Assembly: GCF_002095475.1 (NCBI RefSeq)
Contig: NZ_MLFR01000027.1
Location: 21,447-85,446 of the forward strand
Direction of reading: 5' to 3'
DNA from: Pantoea rwandensis
Lineage (GTDB): Bacteria > Pseudomonadota > Gammaproteobacteria > Enterobacterales > Enterobacteriaceae
Length of the DNA: 64,000 nucleotides
Shown piece after piece: positions 26,080 to 33,270 of the stretch; position 1 is the first letter of the stretch; each line of letters begins with the position of its first letter. Below the pieces are notes generated by a model. That model worked only from the letters and a program-made list of their open reading frames with translations, made no database searches and was not told the origin of the DNA. Position numbers and translations under genes: made by a program.

Positions 26080-26199
26080 TTAGCCAGCCTTATTCGCTGG
26101 CTTTAAATGATAGCGAACCCATTCTTCATACAATCTCGTTTGCTCAACCTTAAAATTGCGCTGCACGTCAATCTCATTGATGGGCCAGGAAGCTGTTTC
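26080..26199 (-). pseudogene. Possible C-terminal remnant of a lost gene
   Basis: On the minus strand an open frame with no good start reads ETASWPINEIDVQRN, then KVEQTRLYEEWVRYHLKPAN, and stops at 26080. The composition looks like a genuine helical protein end. It overlaps the last codons of the NIPSNAP-like gene in a different frame and has only a GTG as a possible start (28 residues). I do not recognise the parent family; chance is possible. Confidence 0.3.
26082..26105. terminator. Terminator hairpin after the RIO kinase
   Basis: AGCCAGC / GCTGGCT, a seven-base stem with a CTTATTC loop followed by TTTAAAT, lies three bases after the RIO kinase stop. Confidence 0.6.
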
Positions 26200-26524
26200 T
26201 TATCTCATCAATTGCGTTGGGTGAAAGCAGCAGCACAGATTTAAGGCTCACCTCAATACGCTCGAGGATCGCTTTTCTCGGTCCTGAACGCCACGCTTCG
26301 CTGGCATAAAACTCGTCCAGGACACTCTGCATTACCTCTTCATTTTCAAATGCACGAAGAAGAAAATAGCTATCAGAATCATGGCGAGAACAACCATAAG
26401 TGACAACCTCAATCCCCTGTTCGAGGTGCAGAGGAACACTGATATCTCGCATGATGTGATCGAAGGTTACGCCTGTACCTGTTTTCAACTGATATTGCAG
26501 GATTTCAACAACTCTACTTTGCAT
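26174..26524 (-). CDS. NIPSNAP-family small protein
   Basis: A 116-residue protein with a single ferredoxin-like alpha/beta (dimeric alpha-beta barrel) domain of the NIPSNAP/antibiotic-monooxygenase type. It shows a first strand and helix VEILQYQLKTGTGVTFDHIM, then GIEVVTYGCSRHDSDSYFLLRAF, and DEFYASEAWRSGPRKAILERIE. Members often bind small hydrophobic ligands, but the reaction is unknown. It is convergent with the RIO kinase. The 284 bases upstream to the next gene hold no other gene that I can see. Confidence 0.75.
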   Translation of the reverse strand: MQSRVVEILQYQLKTGTGVTFDHIMRDISVPLHLEQGIEVVTYGCSRHDSDSYFLLRAFENEEVMQSVLDEFYASEAWRSGPRKAILERIEVSLKSVLLLSPNAIDEIRNSFLAHQ

Positions 26525-26808
26525 ATCCCATCCCTAAGATAATTTCTGTAATTATTGCGGCCCTAAATTTACCCGTTATTAAATGAAAATGCAGTGTCAT
26601 GTCCCTCAAAACGGGGCGATTCACAACGTTCATTAGCTTGCTGAAAGGGCCTCCGAACTATCAACATGGCAACATGATTCTAATTGCACATTTTTCCACC
26701 CGTGAAAGCCGATGATTCAATTAAGGTTATTCCTGGAGCCAATTCTGGCTGAGCGTGCCATTGTTAACTACGCTCATAACTCATAGAGCGATTGATGAGG
26801 GAATATTC

Positions 26809-27165
26809 ATGAAAAAGACAATTATTGCTGTATCTGCCCTGCTGCTGGCTTCTTCGGCTTTTGCCGCTACCACACATGCAACTGACGAGACTGTCGCTAA
26901 CGCACAAGCGGGCGCAAATACCGCCAAAGAGAAGCTGCATCAAGCGCAGCACCAAGGTGAAGAGCAGAAGCTGAAAGCCAAGCATGCTGTTGAAGGTAAA
27001 AGTGACAGCACCAGCAGCAAAGTGAGCGAAGGCGCACAGAAAGGCTGGAACAAAACCAAAGAAGGTACTGAAAAAGGGTGGGATGCCACCAAAGAAGGTA
27101 CAACTAAAGGCTGGAATAAAACCAAAGAAGGTGCCAGCGATCTGAAGAAGAAAGTCACCGAGTAA
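26809..27165 (+). CDS. Exported Lys-rich repeat protein, function unknown
   Basis: A 118-residue precursor. The ATG at 26809 follows a GAGGG Shine-Dalgarno and opens a clear Sec signal peptide (KKTIIAVSALLLASSAFA, cleaved before ATTHA). The mature part is hydrophilic and helical, rich in Lys, Glu, Ala and Gly. It contains about three copies of an 11-residue unit of the form KGWxxTKEGxx (residues 77-113). The pattern resembles LEA-like or apolipoprotein-like amphipathic helices, which suggests a stress-protective or membrane-surface role in the periplasm. That is inference; I do not recognise a named family. A terminator follows at 27186. Confidence 0.75.
   Translation: MKKTIIAVSALLLASSAFAATTHATDETVANAQAGANTAKEKLHQAQHQGEEQKLKAKHAVEGKSDSTSSKVSEGAQKGWNKTKEGTEKGWDATKEGTTKGWNKTKEGASDLKKKVTE
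27034..27138 (+). repeat. Tandem 33-base coding repeat
   Basis: Three successive imperfect units each encode a KGW(N/D)xTKEGxx block, with ACCAAAGAAGGT recurring at roughly 33- to 36-base intervals. This is a candidate site for copy-number variation between strains. Confidence 0.7.
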
Positions 27166-27185
27166 TGTCTTCTGATTAAATCCTG

Positions 27186-27210
27186 AAAGGCCGCGATTGC
27201 GGCCTTTTTT
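27186..27210 (+). terminator. Rho-independent terminator of the repeat protein gene
   Basis: AAAGGCCGC / GCGGCCTTT with a GATT loop ending in T6, 20 bases after the stop. Confidence 0.9.
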
Positions 27211-27283
27211 GTTGCCTACGTCTTTGCGTCCTCAACGATATCCTCTTACACTTCGCCCATCACCCTATTAACCCGTTTCTCTT

Positions 27284-27940
27284 ATGTCTGACACCTTCAA
27301 ACGCCAAGCACTGCCTTTACCCAATGGTCACAACAAAGTGCTGCTGCACTCATGCTGCGCCCCGTGCTCGGGCGAGGTGATGGAAGCCATGCTGGCTTCT
27401 GGTATTGATTACACCATCTTCTTTTACAACCCAAACATTCATCCACTGAAAGAGTACGAACTGCGTAAGGAGGAGAACATCCGCTTTGCTGAGCAGTTTG
27501 GCGTGTCGTTTGTGGATGCAGATTACGATAAAGACAACTGGTTTGATCGCGCTCGCGGCATGGAGTGGGAGCCTGAGCGTGGCGTGCGATGCACCATGTG
27601 TTTCGATATGCGCTTTGAACGCACTGCGTTGTATGCGCATGAGAATGGCTTTCCGGTGATCACCAGTTCATTAGGCATTTCACGTTGGAAGGATATGAAG
27701 CAGATCAATGACTGCGGCGTGCGCGCAGCAGCGCACTATCCGGACATGCTTTACTGGGAGTTTAACTGGCGCAAAGGCGGCGGATCTTCGCGCATGATTG
27801 AAATCAGCAAGCGCGAACGTTTCTACCAGCAGGAGTATTGCGGTTGCATCTATTCACTGCGAGACAGTAACCGTCATCGCGTGGCCAGCGGTCGCGAGCG
27901 CATTGAGATCGGCGTGCAGTATTACGAGCCCGATCAGTGA
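27284..27940 (+). CDS. queH: Epoxyqueuosine reductase QueH
   Basis: QueH reduces epoxyqueuosine to queuosine in the wobble position of GUN-anticodon tRNAs, the last step of queuosine synthesis. It is unrelated to the cobalamin-dependent QueG used by E. coli. The 218-residue protein has the four cysteines expected for an Fe-S cluster and metal pair: LLHSCCAPCSG (residues 22-32), MCFDMR region RCTMC, and EYCGCIYS near 184. FFYNPNIHP and GISRWKDM are also family hallmarks. It is a single gene; the SDR gene converges on it. Confidence 0.92.
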   Translation: MSDTFKRQALPLPNGHNKVLLHSCCAPCSGEVMEAMLASGIDYTIFFYNPNIHPLKEYELRKEENIRFAEQFGVSFVDADYDKDNWFDRARGMEWEPERGVRCTMCFDMRFERTALYAHENGFPVITSSLGISRWKDMKQINDCGVRAAAHYPDMLYWEFNWRKGGGSSRMIEISKRERFYQQEYCGCIYSLRDSNRHRVASGRERIEIGVQYYEPDQ

Positions 27941-27944
27941 CAGT

Positions 27945-27974
27945 AGCGCCTGCTGGCTTTAACCAGCAGGCGCT
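27945..27974. terminator. Long hairpin between queH and the SDR gene
   Basis: AGCGCCTGCTGG / CCAGCAGGCGCT, a perfect 12-base stem with a CTTTAA loop, occupies the convergent gap. There is no long T tract on either side, so termination efficiency is uncertain. Confidence 0.6.
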
Positions 27975-27979
27975 GATGA

Positions 27980-28657
27980 TCACCAGGCTAACGGTTCTCC
28001 GCTGTAATCAAGATAGTGATGTCCACCCTGACCGGCAAACCGATCCATCTGAGCCACCAGCCCCTGCGCACTCTCATCAGCGGTAATATCCGCATCATCG
28101 CCGCCCATATCAGTTTTAACCCAACCCGGATGCAATGAGAGCAAGGTTGTGCCCCGCGCAGCCATCTGCTGAACCAAAGCACGGCTGAGCATATTCAACG
28201 CCACTTTACTGGCTGAGTAATACGGTCGAATAGCTTCGGCATTTTCCGTCAGGCTACCGAGGCGAGAAGTGGTAATACCCAACACGCCCTGCTTTTCCTG
28301 CAGCAAGGGTAACAGGCCTTCAGCCATACGTACCGGTTCAACACTGTTGGTCATAAACAGTTGCATCAACTCATCATCACTGGTGGCGATCAGCCCCATC
28401 GAATCCGGGCCAAGGATCCCGGCGTTGATCAGCGCCCGATCAAATTGTTCACCCTTCAACTGCTGGAGTAACTGCTCACGCTGAGTAGCAACGGTGATGT
28501 CCAATGGCAGCCAGCGCAGCTTTTCATGCTGATACGAAACGGCAGTGCTGCGATAGGTGGCGGTGACGTCCCAGCCCTGAGCGAGCAACTGCTGCACGAC
28601 TGCTAGTCCGATCCCTTTCGATGCACCAATAATTAGCGCGCGTTTTAACTGGCTCAT
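27980..28657 (-). CDS. SDR-family NAD(P)-dependent oxidoreductase
   Basis: A 225-residue classical short-chain dehydrogenase/reductase of unknown substrate. The cofactor motif is GASKGIG (near residue 11), NAG is in LINAGILGPDS, and the catalytic Tyr and Lys are in YYSASKVALNML. The C-terminal part is SLHPGWVKTDMGG. This subgroup resembles CsgA-like and C-factor-like enzymes. The ATG at 28657 was chosen because GAGG lies five bases upstream; a GTG two codons earlier is less likely. Confidence 0.88.
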   Translation of the reverse strand: MSQLKRALIIGASKGIGLAVVQQLLAQGWDVTATYRSTAVSYQHEKLRWLPLDITVATQREQLLQQLKGEQFDRALINAGILGPDSMGLIATSDDELMQLFMTNSVEPVRMAEGLLPLLQEKQGVLGITTSRLGSLTENAEAIRPYYSASKVALNMLSRALVQQMAARGTTLLSLHPGWVKTDMGGDDADITADESAQGLVAQMDRFAGQGGHHYLDYSGEPLAW

Positions 28658-28891
28658 TTTCACCTCAGAACTGTCTGATATCTAAAGAGTAAAGTGATAG
28701 CAATCACGCACCTTAAATCAAATCAACCTAACTTTCCCACCTGACTTTAATTATTAAAATCAGAAGGTTAATTAAAATTCAGGTTTGTGAACCTATTCGT
28801 ATTTTCTGCATTCCACAAAAGATTGTTCATTGTTGCGTCGCTGAACACGGCTTTGTTAAAGTCCATTTAATGTTCACTGCGAGGAATCAGC

Positions 28892-29614
28892 ATGGATGTC
28901 GCCCTTTTACAATCGCTCGATATTAACGGGCGTGAAAAATTTGATGAGGCAATCAGTGTCTTACAAGGCGATATTTCGACTGCCGCCACCCGGCTCTCCA
29001 TCGACCCCCAACTCAGACTGGAATACTCAAAGCTTATCAAGAAAATGGCTGATGACTTACGTTCACGTGCCAATATGGGATTGATTACCTGGGAAAAGGC
29101 CGCGCAGGAAGCACATGAAACGCGCAATATAATCATGGAAATGATCCGGACTCGCAGCACGCCACTTGGTCGCGCCATGGCAGAACAAATTAAAATGTCT
29201 GGCAAAACGTTGAATGCGCTCATCGCTAAGAAGGCCACAGAGTTGTATGGCGCCAAAGTACAGTTTCATCAACTATCCAGCAGCCAACAGGATCGCGTCT
29301 ATGCCGCAATTGTCGAGTCCGCGGGGAAATCGAATCCACGAATTAACCTCAAAATGATGCAACTGTCGCGCGCGGGACGCGGCCTGATTGTCCTCTCTGT
29401 TGCCATCTCGATTTACGAGATTTATCAGTCAGATAATAAAGTTTCAGAAGCAGGCCGGCAAATAGCTATTAATAGCGCAGGCATTGCAGGCGGTGCTGCT
29501 GGAGGGGCGTTAGCGGGATTGGCATGCGGTCCTGGAGCACCCGTGTGTGTAATGATTGGCGGTTTCGTGGGCGCAGCCTTTGCCGCCTGGCAGATGGGAG
29601 CAATCTGGCGATGA
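28892..29614 (+). CDS. Putative membrane-active toxin/effector, unrecognised family
   Basis: A 240-residue protein that I do not recognise. The first 160 residues are helical and charged with no signal peptide. Then come a hydrophobic helix (about 164-178, GLIVLSVAISIYEIY) and a glycine/alanine-rich hydrophobic region (about 191-236, containing GIAGGAAGGALAGLACGPG and MIGGFVGAAFAAW) that looks like a glycine-zipper hairpin. This layout is seen in secreted pore-forming effectors such as type VI secretion ion-selective pores. The next gene starts within its stop codon, as in effector-immunity pairs. No secretion genes are nearby. The function is inference from architecture and gene context only. 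Confidence 0.7.
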   Translation: MDVALLQSLDINGREKFDEAISVLQGDISTAATRLSIDPQLRLEYSKLIKKMADDLRSRANMGLITWEKAAQEAHETRNIIMEMIRTRSTPLGRAMAEQIKMSGKTLNALIAKKATELYGAKVQFHQLSSSQQDRVYAAIVESAGKSNPRINLKMMQLSRAGRGLIVLSVAISIYEIYQSDNKVSEAGRQIAINSAGIAGGAAGGALAGLACGPGAPVCVMIGGFVGAAFAAWQMGAIWR

Positions 29615-30063
29615 TGCATCAGGTTTTTAATCTTTCTCTGGCACAACTGCATGCCGCCACGGAAACCGCTCAGGCGCGAAGCGAAGTCTTTATTGAGCAG
29701 CAGCCTAGCGGTATCGTCATCCCCGGTTCGGTATTAGAAGCGGCCGTCGAAGTCAGCCCTGGAAGATATGTGCTGTTTGTAACGGATGGCATCGCTTATG
29801 AAGAGTCTCTTACTATTGTGCTTTGCCAACGCGATGAAGGTGTCCAGGAAATCATTTATATTGAGCATGCGTACACCTCCGGATTTTTTGAAGCACTCAA
29901 CATCTACAACGATCACATCCAATTCCAATTTTTTAAGGACACGCTCTGGTCGCTCAGAGTAGCCGACTCACCCAAATTCACCCTTCCTTTCATTGGCGAC
30001 CCAAAGGGCGTCAAGCGCAACGCTGGATTTACCAAGCGGCTTATTATTACTTTAAATGATTAA
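29611..30063 (+). CDS. Putative partner/immunity protein of the upstream gene
   Basis: A 150-residue soluble-looking protein with mixed alpha/beta composition (SGIVIPGSVLEAAVEVSPGR, YVLFVTDGIAYEESL, IIYIEHAYTSGFFEAL, FTLPFIGDPKGVKRNAGF). It has no signal peptide and no membrane segment, and I do not recognise the family. The ATG at 29611 overlaps the upstream stop (ATGA), so the two are translationally coupled. Coupled expression of a small soluble protein after a membrane-active one suggests an immunity or chaperone role, which is inference. A hairpin lies right after the stop. Confidence 0.65.
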   Translation: MMHQVFNLSLAQLHAATETAQARSEVFIEQQPSGIVIPGSVLEAAVEVSPGRYVLFVTDGIAYEESLTIVLCQRDEGVQEIIYIEHAYTSGFFEALNIYNDHIQFQFFKDTLWSLRVADSPKFTLPFIGDPKGVKRNAGFTKRLIITLND

Positions 30064-30084
30064 AGGGCAGGATAACCTGCCCTT
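30063..30084. terminator. Hairpin between the toxin-like pair and the mgtB unit
   Basis: AAGGGCAGG / CCTGCCCTT, a perfect nine-base stem with a four-base loop, lies between two convergent units. On the minus strand it is followed by TAATCATTT, so it can end the mgtB transcript. On the plus strand the T content is low. Confidence 0.6.
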
Positions 30085-30090
30085 GGTTGA

Positions 30091-30177
30091 CTAACGAAAC
30101 ACCAACGTTAGCACGACGATGACCACCATAATGATCAGCAGATGGCACACCACCTTATCGAGATTCCGTTTCCGCAT
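30091..30177 (-). CDS. mgtR: 28-residue MgtR-like membrane peptide
   Basis: A tiny frame 15 bases downstream of the mgtB stop: ATG at 30177, TAG at 30091. A GGAGG Shine-Dalgarno stands five bases upstream of the ATG, so translation is well supported. The peptide starts with a charged segment (MRKRNLDK) and continues as one membrane helix (VVCHLLIIMVVIVVLTLVFR). Salmonella MgtR, a 30-residue membrane peptide encoded after mgtB that promotes MgtC degradation, has the same size, position and layout (charged start with DK, then a helix). No mgtC is visible here, so the target may instead be MgtB itself. Gene name is by analogy. Confidence 0.75.
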   Translation of the reverse strand: MRKRNLDKVVCHLLIIMVVIVVLTLVFR

Positions 30178-30192
30178 AACGCCTCCATACGA

Positions 30193-32919
30193 TTAGAACC
30201 ACTGACCGAAGCGTTTGATGTACAGCATTTTCATGCCCTGTGCGACCACGCAGTAGCCCAGCAAGGTCGCCACCAGCCATGGGAAATACGCCCATGGCAG
30301 CGGCACCAATCCCACCATATGCCCCAAGGGAGAGAATGGCAGCAGAATGCCGGCAATCATCACGCACGCCGTAGTGAGTAGCACCGGCAGCGCGGCGCGA
30401 CTCTGAATGAACGGAATTTTCTGTGTGCGCAACATATGCACCACCAGCGTCTGTGACAGCAATCCTTCAACAAACCAACCAGACTGGAACAGAGACTGCA
30501 TTTCCGGTTTGTTGGCGGCAAATACGTACCACATCAGCGCAAATGTGGAGATATCAAAGATGGACGATGTTGGCCCGATCCACAGCATAAAGCGTTTAAT
30601 ATTGCGCGCGTCCCATTTGCGCGGTTTACGCAGGAACTCGCGGTCCATTTTGTCCCATGGCAATGCCAGTTGAGACAGGTCGTACATCAGGTTCTGAATC
30701 AGCAGATGAATCGCCAGCATCGGCAAGAATGGAATAAAGGCGCTCGCCACCAGTACTGAGAACACGTTGCCAAAGTTAGAGCTAGCCGTCATGTTCAAAT
30801 ACTTGATTATGTTGCCGAACGTCTCGCGTCCTTTCATCACGCCCTCTTCCAGCACCATCAAATCCTTTTCCAGCAGGATGATGTCAGAAGACTCTTTCGC
30901 GATATCGGCTGCACTGTCGACGGAAATACCGACATCGGCATCACGCAGCGCTGGTACATCATTGATACCGTCGCCGAGGAAGCCAACGGTATGGCCTTGC
31001 TGTTGCAGCGCACGCAAAATACGTGATTTCTGCAACGGGGTCAGTTTGGCAAACACTGCACTGTGAGCCGCTGCGTCAGCCAGTTGCTCGTCGCTCATCA
31101 TGGCAATCTGATCGCCGGTGACGATCTCGCCGCTATCAATGCCCACCTGTTGGCAAATCCGCGCCGTGACAACCGGGTTATCGCCGGTCAGCACTTTGAC
31201 GCTCACACCGTTATCGCGCAGCGCGGTAATGGCTTTGGCAGCGCTCTCTTTGGGCGGATCAAGGAACGTCAGCAGTCCTTCAACCGTTAATCCTTGCTCA
31301 TCCGCTACGCTTAGCGCTTGCTGCAAACCTGGCTCTTCCAGCACACGACTGGCTACCAGCAGGACGCGAAAACCCTGCTCATTATATTGATGTGCCAGTG
31401 CCAGCAATTCTGCACGACGCTTTTCGTCCAGCGGCTGAATCAGTTTGCCTTCGCGCTCAGCACTGGCGATACTCAGCATCTCTTCCACTGCGCCTTTGCA
31501 GATCAACATCTGTTGATTGAGGCGACGATCGCGTACCACCACGGATACGCGACGGCGCACAAAATCAAACGGCAACTCATCCACTTTGGCGTAGTACTCG
31601 CCCATGTCAGCCGTCACACGATCTTTGCCATAACGCAGAATCGCGCGGTCCATCAGGTTTGGCGTACCGCTCTGATAGTGGCTATTGAGCCAGCTCAGCA
31701 TCAGCACGCGAGAGTTCTCCACCCCCGCACAATCCAGATGATGTTCAAGGATGATGTTGTCCTGGGTCAGCGTACCGGTTTTATCGGTGCACAGGATGTC
31801 CATAGCACCCAGGTTTTGAATCGCGTTCAGTCGTTTCACAATCACTTTGCGGCGCGACATGGCGATAGCGCCTTTCGCCAGGTTGGAGCTGACGATCATC
31901 GGCAGCATCTCCGGTGTCAGCCCCACGGCAACGGCCAGCGCAAACAGGGATGCATCCAGCCAGTCGCCTTTGGTCAGGCCGTTGATCAGCAGCACCACCG
32001 GCACCATCACCAGCATGAAGCGGATTAGCAGCCAGCTCACGCTGTTAACTCCGCGGTCAAAAGCGGTTTGTGAGCGGTTACCCACTATTGATTTTGCCAG
32101 GCTGCCAAAATAGGTTTCACCACCCGTGGCCACCACCACCGCTTTCGCGCTGCCGCTAGAGACGTTGGTGCCCATCAGACAAACGCTACCCAACTCCAGC
32201 AGCGAGTCACCCTGATCATTCGCCCCCGCGCCTTTGCTGGTGACATTGCCCGTAACGTCATACTTCTCAACCGGCAGGGATTCACCGGTCAGAATGGCCT
32301 GGCTGATAAACAGGTCACGCGAATCCAGTAGGCGTACATCGGCAGGCACCAGATCGCCCGCAGACAGATAGATGATGTCCCCCGGCACCAGCGTCGCAAT
32401 ATCAACTTCCTGTTTGACGGGCGCTTCCTGAGCAGACTCTCGGCGCAGCACGGTCGCGGTGGTGCGAACCATAGATTTCAATGCCTGCGCGGCTTTATTG
32501 GTGCGGAACTCCTGCCAGAAACGCAGCAAACCGCTGAGCGTTACCATCGTCACAATGATGATGACACCGGTCAGATCGGTCTCCTCGCCTTTACGCATCG
32601 GCAGCCAGTAATCGGTAAAAAAGCTCACCGCGGCCAGTGCCATCAAGACATAAATAAACGGGTTATTGAATGCTTGCAGTAATTGCACCAGTGCAGGTGG
32701 CGCTTTGTCGTGTTCCACTTGATTACGGCCATACACTGCCAGACGCGCTTCGGCTTCACGTTCACTGAGGCCCAGCGCATCACTACGCAAGCGCACCAAG
32801 GTTTCATCGGCGGTGAAACCGGCTTCGTCTTCAATCAGATAGCGCGGGGTTTTCTGGCGCGGTTGGCGCACGGTGTTGTTCCAGGCTTTTTTTTCCTGGT
32901 TGAGTTTCATGTCAGTCAT
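30193..32919 (-). CDS. mgtB: Magnesium-translocating P-type ATPase (MgtB type of the MgtA/MgtB family)
   Basis: This inner-membrane ATPase imports Mg2+ when external Mg2+ is low. The 908-residue protein has the N-terminal cation-ATPase domain (LGLSEREAEARLAVYGRNQV), the actuator motif TGES (ILTGESLPVEKYD), the phosphorylation motif DKTGTLTQ, the nucleotide motif KGAVEEM and the hinge GDGINDVPALRDADVG. About ten membrane segments are expected. Length and the ending YIKRFGQWF fit Salmonella MgtB (908) better than MgtA; automatic pipelines may name it mgtA. The ATG at 32919 follows GAGGA. A peptide-coding leader lies upstream and an MgtR-like gene downstream, which supports the MgtB assignment. 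Confidence 0.93.
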   Translation of the reverse strand: MTDMKLNQEKKAWNNTVRQPRQKTPRYLIEDEAGFTADETLVRLRSDALGLSEREAEARLAVYGRNQVEHDKAPPALVQLLQAFNNPFIYVLMALAAVSFFTDYWLPMRKGEETDLTGVIIIVTMVTLSGLLRFWQEFRTNKAAQALKSMVRTTATVLRRESAQEAPVKQEVDIATLVPGDIIYLSAGDLVPADVRLLDSRDLFISQAILTGESLPVEKYDVTGNVTSKGAGANDQGDSLLELGSVCLMGTNVSSGSAKAVVVATGGETYFGSLAKSIVGNRSQTAFDRGVNSVSWLLIRFMLVMVPVVLLINGLTKGDWLDASLFALAVAVGLTPEMLPMIVSSNLAKGAIAMSRRKVIVKRLNAIQNLGAMDILCTDKTGTLTQDNIILEHHLDCAGVENSRVLMLSWLNSHYQSGTPNLMDRAILRYGKDRVTADMGEYYAKVDELPFDFVRRRVSVVVRDRRLNQQMLICKGAVEEMLSIASAEREGKLIQPLDEKRRAELLALAHQYNEQGFRVLLVASRVLEEPGLQQALSVADEQGLTVEGLLTFLDPPKESAAKAITALRDNGVSVKVLTGDNPVVTARICQQVGIDSGEIVTGDQIAMMSDEQLADAAAHSAVFAKLTPLQKSRILRALQQQGHTVGFLGDGINDVPALRDADVGISVDSAADIAKESSDIILLEKDLMVLEEGVMKGRETFGNIIKYLNMTASSNFGNVFSVLVASAFIPFLPMLAIHLLIQNLMYDLSQLALPWDKMDREFLRKPRKWDARNIKRFMLWIGPTSSIFDISTFALMWYVFAANKPEMQSLFQSGWFVEGLLSQTLVVHMLRTQKIPFIQSRAALPVLLTTACVMIAGILLPFSPLGHMVGLVPLPWAYFPWLVATLLGYCVVAQGMKMLYIKRFGQWF

Positions 32920-32948
32920 GATGACATTCCTCTATTTCTTACGGCAAT

Positions 32949-32967
32949 AAAAGTCCCTGTGCAGGGA
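32949..32967 (-). terminator. Attenuator-like hairpin in the mgtB leader
   Basis: On the minus strand TCCCTG / CAGGGA with a two-base loop is followed by CTTTTATT. It lies between the leader ORF (stop at 33006) and the mgtB start, 30-48 bases upstream of the ATG, where premature termination would silence mgtB. Confidence 0.5.
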
Positions 32968-33005
32968 GCACATAAATTGGGATAAATTAAATTAACGACG
33001 TTGCG

Positions 33006-33041
33006 TTAGATGATTAAAAATAACCTGTCGGGAATTTCCAT
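33006..33041 (-). CDS. Putative 11-residue leader peptide of mgtB
   Basis: ATG at 33041 and TAA at 33006 encode MEIPDRLFLII. A strong Shine-Dalgarno GGGAGG lies five bases upstream, better than that of many genes in the window. It ends 86 bases before mgtB and is followed by an attenuator-like hairpin. E. coli and Salmonella mgtA carry a short leader ORF, mgtL, also starting M-E/D-P and used for Mg- and proline-dependent control. This one shares the size, the acidic start and an early Pro but not the sequence. Confidence 0.5.
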   Translation of the reverse strand: MEIPDRLFLII

Positions 33042-33219
33042 ATTACCTCCCGTAAATAAAAGACGAAGAAAATCGCTCGCTAAAATAACGAGAAAGAGAG
33101 ATCACGATGTCAATTTCACCGTTAACGTGCGATCTTGAAGCAGTCCAAATTTGCCAGTTAGCCAGACAACGGACGTGCCAAAACGCGCGACGACAGCGGT
33201 TAGCTCTGCACGCTGAAAA

Positions 33220-33270
33220 TCAGCGCGCGCATCGAGGCGGAGGGAAAAGTGCGTTTAAAATCATGTGCAT
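33220..33270 (-). CDS. Putative proline-run leader ORF (mgtP-like)
   Basis: A 16-residue frame MHMILNALFPPPRCAR with three consecutive Pro codons lies about 300 bases upstream of mgtB in the same orientation. The mgtCBR leader of Salmonella contains an ORF, mgtP, whose Pro codons couple translation to readthrough. The Shine-Dalgarno here is weak (GGGA about ten bases upstream). A TATAAA element at 33308-33313 on the minus strand could serve as a -10, giving a leader of about 380 bases. Confidence 0.35.
   Translation of the reverse strand: MHMILNALFPPPRCAR

Noticed and set aside
30142..30381. 79-codon plus-strand ORF at the end of mgtB
   Set aside because: It is antisense to the 3' end of mgtB and to the MgtR-like peptide, with no domain.
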